Of a stretch of 64,000 nt of DNA, positions 33,250 through 44,749 are shown in pieces; positions within the stretch are counted from its first letter, which is position 1; every line of letters starts with the position of its first letter. The position numbers and the translations under genes were made by a program. The DNA is taken from the NCBI RefSeq assembly GCF_026151205.1, contig NC_087078.1, positions 2,187,675 to 2,251,674 of the forward strand, read 5' to 3'. Under the pieces are notes generated by a model that saw only the letters and a program-made list of their open reading frames with translations, had not been told where the DNA came from and made no database searches. The stretch comes from Bolinopsis microptera (taxonomy: Eukaryota > Ctenophora > Tentaculata > Lobata > Bolinopsidae).

Positions 33250-33990
33250 CTAATCACATGAAAATCTAAAATAATGATAAACTGAGTTAAATTTAAGGTG
33301 CAATTGCTGTTTAATTGATGAGCAGAGGCTCTATTTTGAAGCCATACAAGATATCAGTATGATGGTTACAACACAACTAACAGTGATTCTTAGGAACTAA
33401 CCAACCAACCACTCTTACATCAGCCATAACCCTGGGTTTGCAGGACTCAGGCCTTCAATTGTAATAGTACAGTTTTGTTGTGAGAAAACCAAGCAGTTCA
33501 ACAAGAGGAGCACCATCTTTCGTAAGATTCGTTTTAAGAAAATACCAGCTAGAGCTCACATTTGGCAACAAGGTCAGTTTGTCTAAATGTTACGGAGGGA
33601 TCTCTAAACCCTATATTTCCATTCATTTTTCACAACAACAAGTACATAGGGATAAATAAGGATTGCAATGGTTGATGTGAACACATAACTATCATGCATA
33701 ATATACCATTGCACAAGAAAAGACTTAGAACACAGAGATGTTATCTACAATTCGATAAAACATGCTCATGCCTTCAAAGTTATACAATATCACTATGTTG
33801 AAAGGTCCATATGGTTACTAGTTTTCCATATTGATATTTTTATACCCAGTTGGCTCAGTCTGTTTTGGTCCGGGCCTTGTGTGCTGGCCCTGCCATGGCT
33901 CTCTAGCTTGGGCAGGTTTGACTTATTTATATATATGTATGTTCAAAGGTCCCTCTGGACATAGGCCTTTTTATGGAGCTGAACGTTAGA
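33250..33990. other. CEP120 upstream region, no gene seen
   Basis: This is the presumed promoter side of CEP120 (start codon 33246). I saw no clear TATA box or RFX X-box. AT-rich text without other features. Confidence 0.35.
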
Positions 33991-33992
33991 CC

Positions 33993-34235
33993 CAGTGGCG
34001 CAACGAAAGGCCCTGCCGACCCTGCTGTGCAGGGGTGCCATCTAAGCGGGGGTGCCAAATCGTTGTTTGAATGTGGGACAATTTGGAAAAACTTAACTAC
34101 AGTACTAGCAAAACTGCACGTTTTGCTCTAGGAACACACTTTTTTAGAAATTTTACCAGCGTATCCTCTAAAATCATCTAATTTGTTCAATTTTAGGGGG
34201 GCGCCAAAAGAGGAGGGGGTGATGTTACGCCACTG
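33993..34235. mobile_element. hAT-type MITE, copy 1
   Basis: The ends are CAGTGGCGCAACG and GTTACGCCACTG. The flanking 8-mers GTTAGACC and GTTGCACC are an imperfect duplication. About 80-85 percent like copy 2. Confidence 0.7.
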
Positions 34236-34490
34236 GTTGCACCCGAAGTAAAAAAGGTTATGACCCATGGAATCTTGGTCTGAACATAACTACGGAATCC
34301 CTTTAACAGCATAGTATAGTAAAGGAGGTACTCCCGGTCTCATTCTAAAAAGGAGAGCCATGCTATCGCATAACAGGTTTCTCGCATAATTTGTCAAGAA
34401 CATTGTACTTGTATACGTTTTTCCTCTCTTTCAGTCGAATCAGAAATCATAACAAATCGAACTGCACGGCAATAACATGCGTCACCAGTA

Positions 34491-34778
34491 CAGTGGCGTA
34501 ACGAAAGGCCCTGCTGACCCCGCTGTGCAGGGGGGCGCCGTCTTAGGGGGGCGCCAAATCGTCGTTTGAATGTGGGACAATTTCGAAAACTTAACTAAAG
34601 TACTAGCAAAACTGCGCGTTTTGCTCTAGATACACACTTTTTTAGAGATTTTACCGGCGTATTCTCTAAAATCACCTAATTTGTTCAATTTTAGGGAGGG
34701 GCACCAAAAGGGGAGGGGGCGCCAACAGGGGGGCGCTTTTTTCGGCAGGGGGCGCCAACAGGCAACGTTACGCCACTG
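34491..34778. mobile_element. hAT-type MITE, copy 2 with perfect 8-bp target duplication
   Basis: Terminal inverted repeats CAGTGGCGTAACG and CGTTACGCCACTG. Both sides carry CACCAGTA (34483-34490 and 34779-34786). The 8-bp duplication and the CAGTGGCG ends fit the hAT superfamily. There is no coding capacity. The interior repeats GGGGGCGCC several times. Confidence 0.85.
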
Positions 34779-35115
34779 CACCAGTAGTTGATAGTACAAA
34801 ACATAGCACAGCATAGGTACTTGGCAGACAGTTAAAAATAGCGCTCGATTTTGACACAATTTTAATATATGCGCGGCACTCGCTTAATAACCGATTCATC
34901 CGGATTTGTATTTGGTCCATTAAATGGTTGTAACCTAGCAAAACGCGCGCCGAGTTGGTTTAATATTTGAAACAACTATTTTACGAGTATCACCCGTTAT
35001 ATTAAGCCCATAGTTGTGCGTTTCATATTTCAGGAAATACAATTAAAATATTTGTATGAATAAAACCAATGTTTGTGTTGAGATTAATAAATTGCAATAT
35101 TTGAATAGTAAATGT

Positions 35116-36406
35116 GGCAACCCAAACTGACACCAACGCGAGGAAGTTCAAACGAGTTCAGGCATTGGCATTGAGAATGATGTCTGGTGCCATGCCTAGT
35201 ACTCCCTTCATCGCACTGAACCACCTCACTAACACTCCAGATATCATACTTTTCCTGAGAGGTGAAGCAGCAAAGGGCACAGCCAGGCTTCAAGCATATG
35301 GAAGCCTAACCCTCGAAACTATCGCCCCCAGAAAAGGTACCATCACAACTCACACCACTATCAACAAACAATTCATGGTAGACCTCAACATACCACCCAA
35401 AGCAGAGAGAGACCTATCTATACCAACCATGATGCTTGAACGACGCTTCACGGTCACCACTCCTGGAGCTGACAACATTGGATATAGAGGCTCACTCCAA
35501 AACACCATCGACAACATCCCCAGTGAAACCATCACCTGCTACACAGACGGGTCACGCACAGACTCAGGTAGCGGGGCTGGTTATATTATCACCACAGACA
35601 ACAACAACACTACACTAGATGAAAGATCATTCAAGCTTCCCGATTATTGCACCGTTTATCAAACAGAACTCACTGCCATCATCGAAGCTTGTAAATATCT
35701 ATCAACTTATACAAACACACACATCATCATATGGTCAGACAGTCTCTCCTCTATTCAAGCCATATCCTCACCTTCAACGAGGAGTAGGACTACTAGAGAC
35801 TGTTACGACACCCTCAATACACTCGGATCCACTAACACCTTAGAGATCAGATGGATAGCTGCACACATTGGATTGTGGGGTAATGAAAAAGCAGACGAGC
35901 TGGCCAAAAATGGTACAACCAGTGAATCCACTTTGAATTGCCCAATTCCACAATCTTACATCAAACGCCTGATCAACGACAAAGTCACAAAACTTAATCA
36001 AGAATCATGGATTACTGATGGTCCCAGACACACTAAACTAACACTTGGACATAAAAACATCAACATCATCAAAAATCTCAACACTACACTCAGTAACAAC
36101 AGACAAAATTATAGAACTGCAGTGCACCTCATCACGGGACATTGTGGCCTCAACAAACACCTACACACCATTCGCAAATCAGACACAAGTGCTTGTCCTA
36201 AATGCGGCGACGAAGAGGAGACTGTCTCACACTTTCTCGGACAGTGCCCGGCTATTGCCCAAATAAGAGGTCAATATTTCCGGGACTACTACCTCTCTGT
36301 CAATGACATATTCGACAACCAACACATCTCCACCATTGTCAACTTTACAAACCACACTAAACGCTTAGTGGTGCCAGAGGAGTTGGACCAGACAGGTGTA
36401 ACATAG
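35116..36406 (+). pseudogene. LINE ORF2 3' part: RT thumb, RNase H, CCHC-like finger
   Basis: The frame is open from the truncation point to TAG 36404-36406. The first ~60 residues (RKFKRVQALALRMMSGAMPS) are the RT tail. RNase H follows: CYTDGSRTDSGSGAG (Asp), YQTELTAIIEA (Glu), IIWSDSLSSIQA (Asp) and WIAAHIGLWGNEKADELAK (His, Asp), so all catalytic residues are present. A zinc-finger-like CPKCGDEEETVSHFLGQCP sits near the C-terminus. RNase H in this position fits Jockey/I/R1-group LINEs. The RT palm is missing through 5' truncation, so it is not autonomous although the reading frame itself is undamaged. Confidence 0.85.
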
Positions 36407-36615
36407 CGACTACTTTAACGCCGTCTTATTTCGCCTCTCTCTTCCACACTCAACCACCACTTAAGCGTTTATCTATGACACACCCCACAACACTTACCAT
36501 CATCCTTGATTACACATCTTGATTCCACTGGCATCCTCCCACAGGACTGCCATACCCCAGAGGTAGGCAAAGCATTCATATGCTATCCTCTCGTGGGCCA
36601 ACCAGGCCCAGCCTC

Positions 36616-36646
<31 letters not shown>
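35116..36646 (+). mobile_element. 5'-truncated LINE insertion with poly-A tail and 12-bp target duplication
   Basis: AATAGTAAATGT occurs at 35104-35115 and again at 36647-36658, directly flanking the element. The 3' end is about 27 A. The body carries the last third of ORF2. It is a textbook target-primed insertion, recent by the perfect duplication, and lies about 390 bp upstream of the UCK start codon, same strand. Confidence 0.9.
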
Positions 36647-36650
<4 letters not shown>

Positions 36651-37032
36651 GTAAATGTTTGACTTTGAAAGCTTTTGAATAACAATCATTTAAATTTATC
36701 AAATAGCAATATCAAATTATATTATTAAACCTTCATCAAAATATAAATATTTTATTCAAAGGTGAAATGAATAAATAAAAGGTGCGCATCCATAATTATT
36801 TGAGTTGAGCCGCGCATACTTGAGCTAATAAATTCAAGATACTCCGCAAGCGTTTAATGTTCTGGTTCCTCTGTCAGTAGCTTTTTATAGATACATTGTT
36901 AGACAAATCCTGTAGATTTGGTCTTACACCCGTCAGGTTGTTTCCGTTACCGTTGATAAGTCGTAGCCTTTTGTGAACCATATTTCATAATACACAAATA
37001 ACCTATCTTAGATAACAGCTCAGGACTGTTTG

Positions 37033-37791
37033 ATGGCTAGTATGAATGGAGATGTGAGGAACGGTCTACATGCCAGCTCCGGCAGCGACAGCAGCAGCTT
37101 TATCATAGGCGTTGCTGGCGGCACAGCCTCTGGGAAGACAACTGTTTGCAAATGCATCATTGAGAGCTTAACTGATAAAAGTATGAACAACCGAGTAATT
37201 ATTCTTAGTCAAGATAGTTTCTACAAGCCTCTGACCCCTACTCAGATTCTGTTGGCTGAGTCCGGGCAGTACGATTTTGACCACCCAGACGCTTTTGACA
37301 CCGAACTCATGTTAGAGAAAATTCAGCAAATTCGAAATGGTGAGACTGTTGAAATCCCTATCTACGACTTCGTCCTTCACCGCCGATCAGACGAAACGTA
37401 TCAAGTTTTCCCTACGGACATAATTTTAATCGAAGGCATTTTAGTTTTGTACATCAAAGAATTGAGATCTTTGTTCGATATTAAACTATTTGTTGACACT
37501 GACTCAGATACGAGGCTCTCCCGCCGAGTACAGCGTGATATCGAATCTAGAGGTCGTAAACTGGAGACCGTTCTCACTCAGTACACCACATTTGTGAAAC
37601 CAGCATTTGAGGAATTCTGTCTCCCAACCAAGAAGTATGCTGACGTCATAATCCCTCGTGGAGGTGAAAACAAAGTAGCAATTGGATTGATCGTTCAACA
37701 CATCACAGACTTACTGAACCATGTTCCTATGATAAATACTGGTCGAAGGAGAAAGCGATCTTCTAGGAAGCTAAGCAACACTCTTCACTAA
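37033..37791 (+). CDS. UCK: Uridine-cytidine kinase, single exon
   Basis: This is 252 residues from ATG 37033 (a near-cognate TTG lies just before). It phosphorylates uridine and cytidine to UMP and CMP in pyrimidine salvage; UCK1/UCK2 are ~260-280 residues. Walker [10 protein letters not shown] is at residues 29-37, then [11 protein letters not shown] (catalytic Asp61), [10 protein letters not shown] (82-89), [41 protein letters not shown] (lid with arginines) and [20 protein letters not shown]. No domain is missing and no intron interrupts it, unlike its neighbours, which suggests either intron loss or a retrocopy; no poly-A remnant or target duplication was noticed around it. Confidence 0.92.
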   Translation: MASMNGDVRNGLHASSGSDSSSFIIGVAGGTASGKTTVCKCIIESLTDKSMNNRVIILSQDSFYKPLTPTQILLAESGQYDFDHPDAFDTELMLEKIQQIRNGETVEIPIYDFVLHRRSDETYQVFPTDIILIEGILVLYIKELRSLFDIKLFVDTDSDTRLSRRVQRDIESRGRKLETVLTQYTTFVKPAFEEFCLPTKKYADVIIPRGGENKVAIGLIVQHITDLLNHVPMINTGRRRKRSSRKLSNTLH

Positions 37792-38152
37792 ATTTTTTTT
37801 AAAACCGCTCGCGCTTGTTTATACCGGTATAATTTTTCCTTTTGATTAACTTATTCTTATTTGAGTTGATGAGATAACAGCTTTTCGTATTTGATTTTAT
37901 AAAGAATATTTGATTTTGAGCCGTTTTCCGATTTAAAGATAATTTTCAGATTTTTATATTATATTTGTATTCGTACAACTTTGTGTCTAGTAAGTTTATA
38001 TACGATTGTAAATTCTCTTTGTGTGCCAATCTAAAGTACATGTAAATTAAACAGGATTCAGTAGATTACATCGTCAACCGTATAATATGTTACAATTAAC
38101 AAAGTGATCAACCTTATTATCTTCCTTAGCAAGTACAAGTAAAAAAGAAGAA
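37792..38152. other. UCK-Argonaute intergenic spacer
   Basis: 361 bp of AT-rich DNA between the UCK stop and the Argonaute ATG; it must hold the UCK 3' end and the Argonaute promoter. No TATA box is obvious. Confidence 0.4.
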
Positions 38153-41100
38153 ATGTCTACAGCTTTCGACCGTACGATGGCCTGTAAGGCCGTGGTACGA
38201 CCCGGCTTTGGCAAGGAGGGTCGACCCATCGATCTCTTCGCGAATTTCTACCGAATGAAGTTTAACCCAAGGATAACCGTATACCATTACGACATCGAGA
38301 TCGAGCCTAAGTGCCCCAAGTTCCTGAAAAGGAAACTTATCCACAAATTCGCCCAAGACAACAAGGCGACCCTGTTCAAAAGTAAGCAATACTATCGAAC
38401 TTAGCTATCTCCGGAATATTTTCCTTCAGCTTCAATTAAACATTCGGCAGTATTCATTACACCTTCATTGTACATAACAATTTCCTCGTTTAAGAAGATA
38501 ACATTCCATTAAACCCCACCCTCTTTCAGACGGTCTGCCCGTTTACGACGGAAACAAGAATGTCTACAGCTCTATAAAGCTGCCAGTAGGAAATGAGGCT
38601 CAGTCTGTTGAGGTAGAGCTGCCCGAACAAGTCGACTCCAAGGCCAAGAAATTTACGATTCAAATCAAGTTTGCAGCATCAATAGACATGAGTTGTCTAG
38701 AACAGGTCTTGAAAGGTAAGTTCCAATGCCAAGTTTTATCCCCTGTAATCAAATGTGATAAAATTGAAATATTTTGAAAATAATGATTTAACTGCGTTTT
38801 AACTATTACATTTAAAACAACCCGTTTCTGCAGGCAGTGGATACGGAGATATCCCCCAAGAGACCCTGGTTGTAGCTGATATTGTGCTCCGTCACTTTCC
38901 GTCCATGAGATACACGGTAGCTGGCAGGTCCATGTACCAGCGACCTGATGCCAACAAGAGGGTCACCCTTGGTGAAGCAACGGAGCTTTGGACCGGTATG
39001 TAGCCGGCTGAAATGGGTTGAGCACTTTAAACTACTTCAGAACTATTCAATTTTCAATATCCAACCCCCAGCCCCCTCCCTAAGTCTGAATTCTAACCAA
39101 CAGGAATCTACACCTCTGCTCGACCAAGTAACTGGGGACTGGTACTGAACGTTGATGAGAGCCACACTGCTTTCTACGAGGAACAGCCCGTCCTGGACTT
39201 TATGGCTAAGCAGCTGAACATGAAAGGACCAATCAACGCTAACTTCAATCTGAGGGATGCTGATAGGATTATCCTTGAGAAACATCTCAAGTTTTTGAGG
39301 GTTTCCGTCAAACATCAGGCCCAAAAGCGGCAATATAGGTATGTTGATTTATTTCAATTGTATCATCGAATACTTTTAATTGAGTTCCAAGCATGAATTC
39401 GAATTTTTAAATTTATATGAGATCTTCTACACAATTAAACGTTCACAAAACTTATTACTTATTTTGAGTCAACTATGTTTGTCTCCGTCCTTACGCCTTG
39501 CATGGTTTAAGGACCCCCTTCTATTGTCCACATCCTCACCAGAGTCGAGAAGCTGACCAGCAAGACCGCTAGCCAGATCTCGTTTGATGTAGAGGGCCGC
39601 AAAATGAGCATAGGACAGTACTTCAAACAACAGTATAATTATACACTGAAGTACCCTCACCTACCCTGTATCTGGGTGTCTCCCAAGGAGAAAAACACTT
39701 TTATCCCTATGGAGGTGAGGAATTATTTTACTAGATTTGTTGATATTTTAATAAGATAGTTGCCATGTTTTTAATTCGAGAAAGAAATTATTACACTGAC
39801 TTATATTTTGAATCTCCTATTTCCCAAGTTTTCATAAAACCGTTACCACAGCATAAAAATATCCCTTATTCAGGTATGTGACATCGTAGCAGGTCAGCGC
39901 TGTGTGCGAAAACTAACCGACAACGAGACCAGAAACATGATCCGTGCCACTGCTAAGAAACCACCATTGAGAAAACAAGGAACTGACGAACAAGTCAAAA
40001 AGATGCAGTACCCTGCCGACCCCTACCTCAAACAGTTTGGGTTCGAAGTGGATACCTCAATGGTGCAGATCAAGGGTAAGGTTATTCAGCCTCCCAAGTT
40101 GGGATACTCCAATAACCAGGTGGTAACTGCTCAGGGTGGAGTATGGGACAACAGAGGGAAACAGTTCTTCAGAGCACTCAGCATTAAGAACTGGGCCATG
40201 CTCATGTTCCCTCCGCAAAACCAGTGTCAGACTGCTGATGTTAAGGTTAGATTTGAAATCATTTACTCTGATCTAGATTGTGTTGTGGGAAATATATTTG
40301 AAGTTGAATTATATGTGAAAGTTTTGTTTCCTTCCGTAGCATTTTTTAAGACCGAAGAAGCATAATTTAATTGATGCTGTTTCACTGCTCTGGAGCTGCT
40401 ATGTGACAGTTCAAGGTTTGGTGACAGTCAATGTAAATTCCTCCAACTTACACATACAACCTTTCAGGCGTTCTGTGACGTGATGATCAAAGTAGGAAGA
40501 GATAACGGAATGCAAATAGCACAGCCCTCTTACGTTAAATACCTCCGTGAGAATGAGATTCAGGCTGTGTGTGCGGAGATCAAACAGAAAGCTGGAGGAA
40601 ACCCAATAGATTTGGTTTACTGCATTCTACCCAGGGTCAGTTAAATGAGGTCCCCTTGATTTCTGTGTAGTACATAGATATAAATATTTCCAGTTTTAAT
40701 GGTCATATTGACGCCTCTTACACTCTGTGTACTTTCCAAAACTCAAAAATACAGTTGCAAGTGTACAGTGTAGTGATAGTGATATTATCAGTATGCGACT
40801 TCAGAATTATTCGTTGTTTAAAAATATATATAAAGAAGTACTTAGTACATTTAACAAGTTAGCTAACTCTACTCCACTACTTAGTACATTTAGCAAGTTA
40901 GCTAACTCTACTCCACTACTTAGTACATTTAGCAAGTTAGCTAACTCTACTCCACTACCTAGTACATTTAACAAGTTAGCTAACTCTACTCCACTACTTA
41001 GTACATTTAGCAAGTTAGCTAACTCTACTCCACTACTTAGTACATTTAACAAGTTAGCTAACTCTACTCCACTACTTAGTACATTTAACAAGTTAGCTAA

Positions 41101-44100
41101 CTCTATTCCACTACTTAGTACATTTAGCAAGTTAGCTAACTCTACTCCACTACTTAGTACATTTAGCAAGTTAGCTAACTCTACTCCACTACTTAGTACA
41201 TTTAGCAAGTTAGCTAACTCTACTCCACTACTTAGTACATTTAGCAAGTTAGCTAACTCTACTCCACTTAGTACATTTAACAAGTTAGCTAACTCTACTC
41301 CACTACTTAGTACATTTAGCAAGTTAGCTAACTCTACTCCACTACTTAGTACATTTAGCAAGTTAGCTAACTCTACTCCACTACTTAGTACATTTAACAA
41401 GTTAGCTAACTCTACTCCACTACTTAGTACATTTAACAAGTTAGCTAACTCTATTCCACTACTTAGTACATTTAACAAGTTAGCTAACTCTACTCCACTA
41501 CTTAGTACATTTAACAAGTTAGCTAACTCTACTCCACTACTTAGTACATTTAGCAAGTTAGCTAACTCTACTCCACTACTTAGTACATTTAACAAGTTAG
41601 CTAACTCTACTCCACTACTTAGTACATTTAGCAAGTTAGCTAACTCTACTCCACTACCTAGTACATTTAACAAGTTAGCTAACTCTACTCCACTACTTAG
41701 TACATTTAACAAGTTAGCTAACTCTACTCCACTACTTAGTACATTTAGCAAGTTAGCTAACTCTACTCCACTTAGTACATTTAGCAAGTTAGCTAACTCT
41801 ACTCCACTACTTAGTACATTTAGCAAGTTAGCTAACTCTACTCCACTACTTAGTACATTTAACAAGTTAGCTAACTCTACTCACTTTTTCAGAATTCCAG
41901 CAGCTGTTACCCGCGTATTAAGCATGTGTTTGAGAACCAAAACGCTATCTCAACTCAGTGCATGGAAATGAGGAACATGAAACCACCAAAACCTCAGACT
42001 ATTGGTACGTGTTATTTTACATCAAATTTAAATGTGGAGCTCAGTTTTACAGTTTTACATTTTGACCCGAGGCATAAACTTGTTTTTGCTATTACTATTA
42101 CAACGAGAGCCTCAATAATAATCTCTTCACGTGTACTACCTTAATAGGCGATGATACTCTGATTAAAAACTAACTGTTTATCCGCAGGTAACATCCTACA
42201 AAAGGTGAATACTAAGTTAGGAGGAGTCAACAACATTGCAGCTGATATGATCAACATTCCCATCTTTAGCAAACCCTGTATAGTGATGGGAGCTGACAAC
42301 GCTCATCCAGCTCAAGGTACCCTCAACCCCTTTACCTTCAACCCCTTTACCCTCAACCCCTTTACCCTCAACCCCTTTACCCTCAACCCCTTTACCCTCA
42401 ACCCCTTTACCCTCAACCCCTTTACCCTCAACCCCTTTACCCTCAACCCCTTTACCCTCAACCCCTTTACCCTCAACCCCTTTACCCTCAACCCCTTTAC
42501 CCTCAACCCCTTTACCCTCAACCCCTTTACCCTCAACCCCTTTACCCTCAACCTCTTTACCCTCAACCCCTTCAACCTCAACCCTTTTAGCCCACTGTAA
42601 CCCCGTACCCTCCAGGAGAAGGCAGCCGACCCAGTGTATCTGCTCTAGTAGGCAGCACGGACAAGTTCGCTTGTCGCTATGCCACACAAATCGGTATCCA
42701 GAAGACAGACGGAAAGAAGGTCAGCAGCCCAGTTATAGAGAGCCTACAGGCCATGGTTAAGAACATGCTGATCAAGTTCTATCAATCTGTCAAGACAAAA
42801 CCTCAACGTATTATCTTCTACAGAGATGGTATCAGCGAGGGACAGTTTTATCACGTCATGCTTTTCGAGGTTTGTTTAGAGCTGTAATGCTGGTTAGTTT
42901 TCTTTTCTTATTGCCTCTATTTTCATCTAAAGCCAGCTATTCTAATCTGTACTAAATTTATAATGTTTGTCGTTTTATTTTCACCTAAAGATCTTCTCGC
43001 CAGCTGGATGCAATAAAGAAGCTTGTCTTGAACTGGAGGCAGGATACGCTCCTACCGTCACCTACATTGTCTGCCAGAAACGTCACCACACAAGACTTTA
43101 TGTTCAGGTAATTTGTTTTAACGAGAATGTTCGGAGTTTGATTTGAGCCGGTAATTTGATTTACACGATGTTATTGGAGCCGGTAATTTGAGACTTCCAA
43201 TGTGTCCATTAATGTCTGATGTGCTGTTCAAACAAGGTCAGATATGTTTATTGGATATCTGTTATAACTCACAGGGAATTGTTTACTTAGCGGCCACTAA
43301 GTTATAATTATTATTCGTTCCAAAAACTGTAAACGAGGAAAGTTATTATATGTTGGAATCTATCAGAGGCCCGGGATTGTAGCCGGGCCTGGGAATCTGT
43401 ATTACAATAACAAACATTTTTGATGGGATAACCTATGAAAGAAAAGTTATGAATAACTTTTGTGGGGTAGAGGCTGGTCCTAACCAACATTCCAATAACA
43501 CTACTCTAACCTAATGTTAACATTCCAGAACCCACGTGATGGAGACAGATCTGGAAACGTACCCGCTGGAACTGTAGTAGATCAGGGTGTCACTTCAACT
43601 ACTGACTTTGACTTTTACCTCAACTCTCACCAAGGAATTCAAGGTTGGCTTACTTTCACTTACTTCCTGATATCTGAACTATGTTTTTTTAAACAGTGTT
43701 ACTGGTATATTTTGCAAAAAAAATCTTTTCAGATTCCTGGTTCTGACTATTTAAGATTAGTAACAAATTAAACCATTATATTTCTGTCACTTATTTCAAA
43801 CTGATGCAACCACATTAAGTGACGCGGACTTAAATATATGGTCTTTAAATTATCAAACATATTTGAGCTATTATTATATCACATAACCCTAACCCACTCC
43901 TTAGGAACGAACAAGCCAGCCAAGTACCATGTACTGGTTGATGAAAATAGATTCCCAGCTGATATGATCTACAAACTTACATATCATCTCTGCCATGTTT
44001 ACGCTAGATGCACAAGGTTAGTCTACAATTTCTCAGTAGTACACAACACATTATGAAATACATAACAATTCCAGATCTGTATCTAATTATTTAATTCTCT

Positions 44101-44749
44101 TGAAAGAATTATCAATTAACTGATAGATACATCAGATTTATATCAATTTATCTTTAGAATCGTTTATAAACTAATCAATAATTGAATGCATATCCCCATT
44201 CATCACAAGAATTATTAAATAACTAATTGATAATTAATTTCAGATCTGTATCCATCCCTGCTCCAACCTACTATGCACATCTAGCGACTGACCGAGCCCG
44301 AGCCCATCTCTCCAACTCAAAGTACAACTTTGACAGCTCAGATGGAGCTAGCTCTGTGGGCACTGCAAACAGGGGCCATGGTGCGAGTAGACGTGAGTTA
44401 ATTGATAATTAATTAATTAGCTGATTGATGATTAATTATAAGTCTAGACGTGAGTTATTGGCTATTTAGTTCGTTTTAAATCTTGATGTGAGTTTATTTA
44501 TCATTAAATTAGATTTTAATCTTCTAATAATTTAAATTGCTTTAACGCTCACATCTTAATTTTCGGCGTTATTTGATGATAAGTATAACTGGATTTTGAG
44601 TGTAATTTGAGATAAAAATGAAATTGATAAGTTTCACGTATCTTCGTTGATTTTGAAGTTTTTATTTTTCAGCTGGCCAAACCATTGAAGAGATATTGAA
44701 AGATATCAGCCCACACGACGCAACCAAGAATAAGATGTACTGGATCTAA
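38153..44749 (+). CDS. AGO: Argonaute (AGO clade), 15 exons, complete
   Basis: Exons: 38153-38381, 38530-38715, 38834-38995, 39104-39338, 39543-39714, 39874-40245, 40468-40635, 41893-42004, 42188-42316, 42616-42869, 42991-43107, 43529-43643, 43905-44016, 44244-44392, 44673-44749. The phases close to 862 residues, close to human AGO2. N domain: [23 protein letters not shown] region: [17 protein letters not shown] 5'-phosphate pocket: Tyr514 and Lys518 (CYPRIKH), Gln530 (STQCMEM), Lys551 and Lys555 (QKVNTKLGG). PIWI: Asp582 (MGADNAHP), Asp659 ([12 protein letters not shown]), His800 (PAPTYYAHL). The glutamate-finger position aligns with Pro627 ([12 protein letters not shown]), with about five extra residues before it. 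It binds small RNAs for silencing; slicing ability is uncertain. It is AGO rather than PIWI clade by similarity throughout. Confidence 0.95.
40845..41884 (+). repeat. 39-bp minisatellite in Argonaute intron 7, ~27 copies
   Basis: The unit is CTTAGTACATTTAACAAGTT followed by AGCTAACTCTACTCCACTA, with AAC/AGC and CTA-loss (36-bp) variants. It runs to within ~8 bp of the exon-8 acceptor (CACTTTTTCAG). Frames open on both strands ([13 protein letters not shown] on +, [13 protein letters not shown] on -) result from the period being a multiple of three. Confidence 0.88.
42317..42597 (+). repeat. 15-bp minisatellite filling Argonaute intron 9, ~18 copies
   Basis: (CCCTCAACCCCTTTA)n starts at the donor itself (CTCAAG|GTACCCTCAACCCC) and ends ~20 bp before the acceptor (CGTACCCTCCAG). 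The exon-9 frame runs on through it without a stop until TAA at about 42598. Confidence 0.88.

Noticed and set aside
40727-41971. 414-codon protein [13 protein letters not shown] repeats (and the 352-codon frame on the other strand)
   Set aside because: Both follow from a 39-bp period inside an Argonaute intron; the exon-7 frame stops at once (GTCAGTTAA) after the donor.
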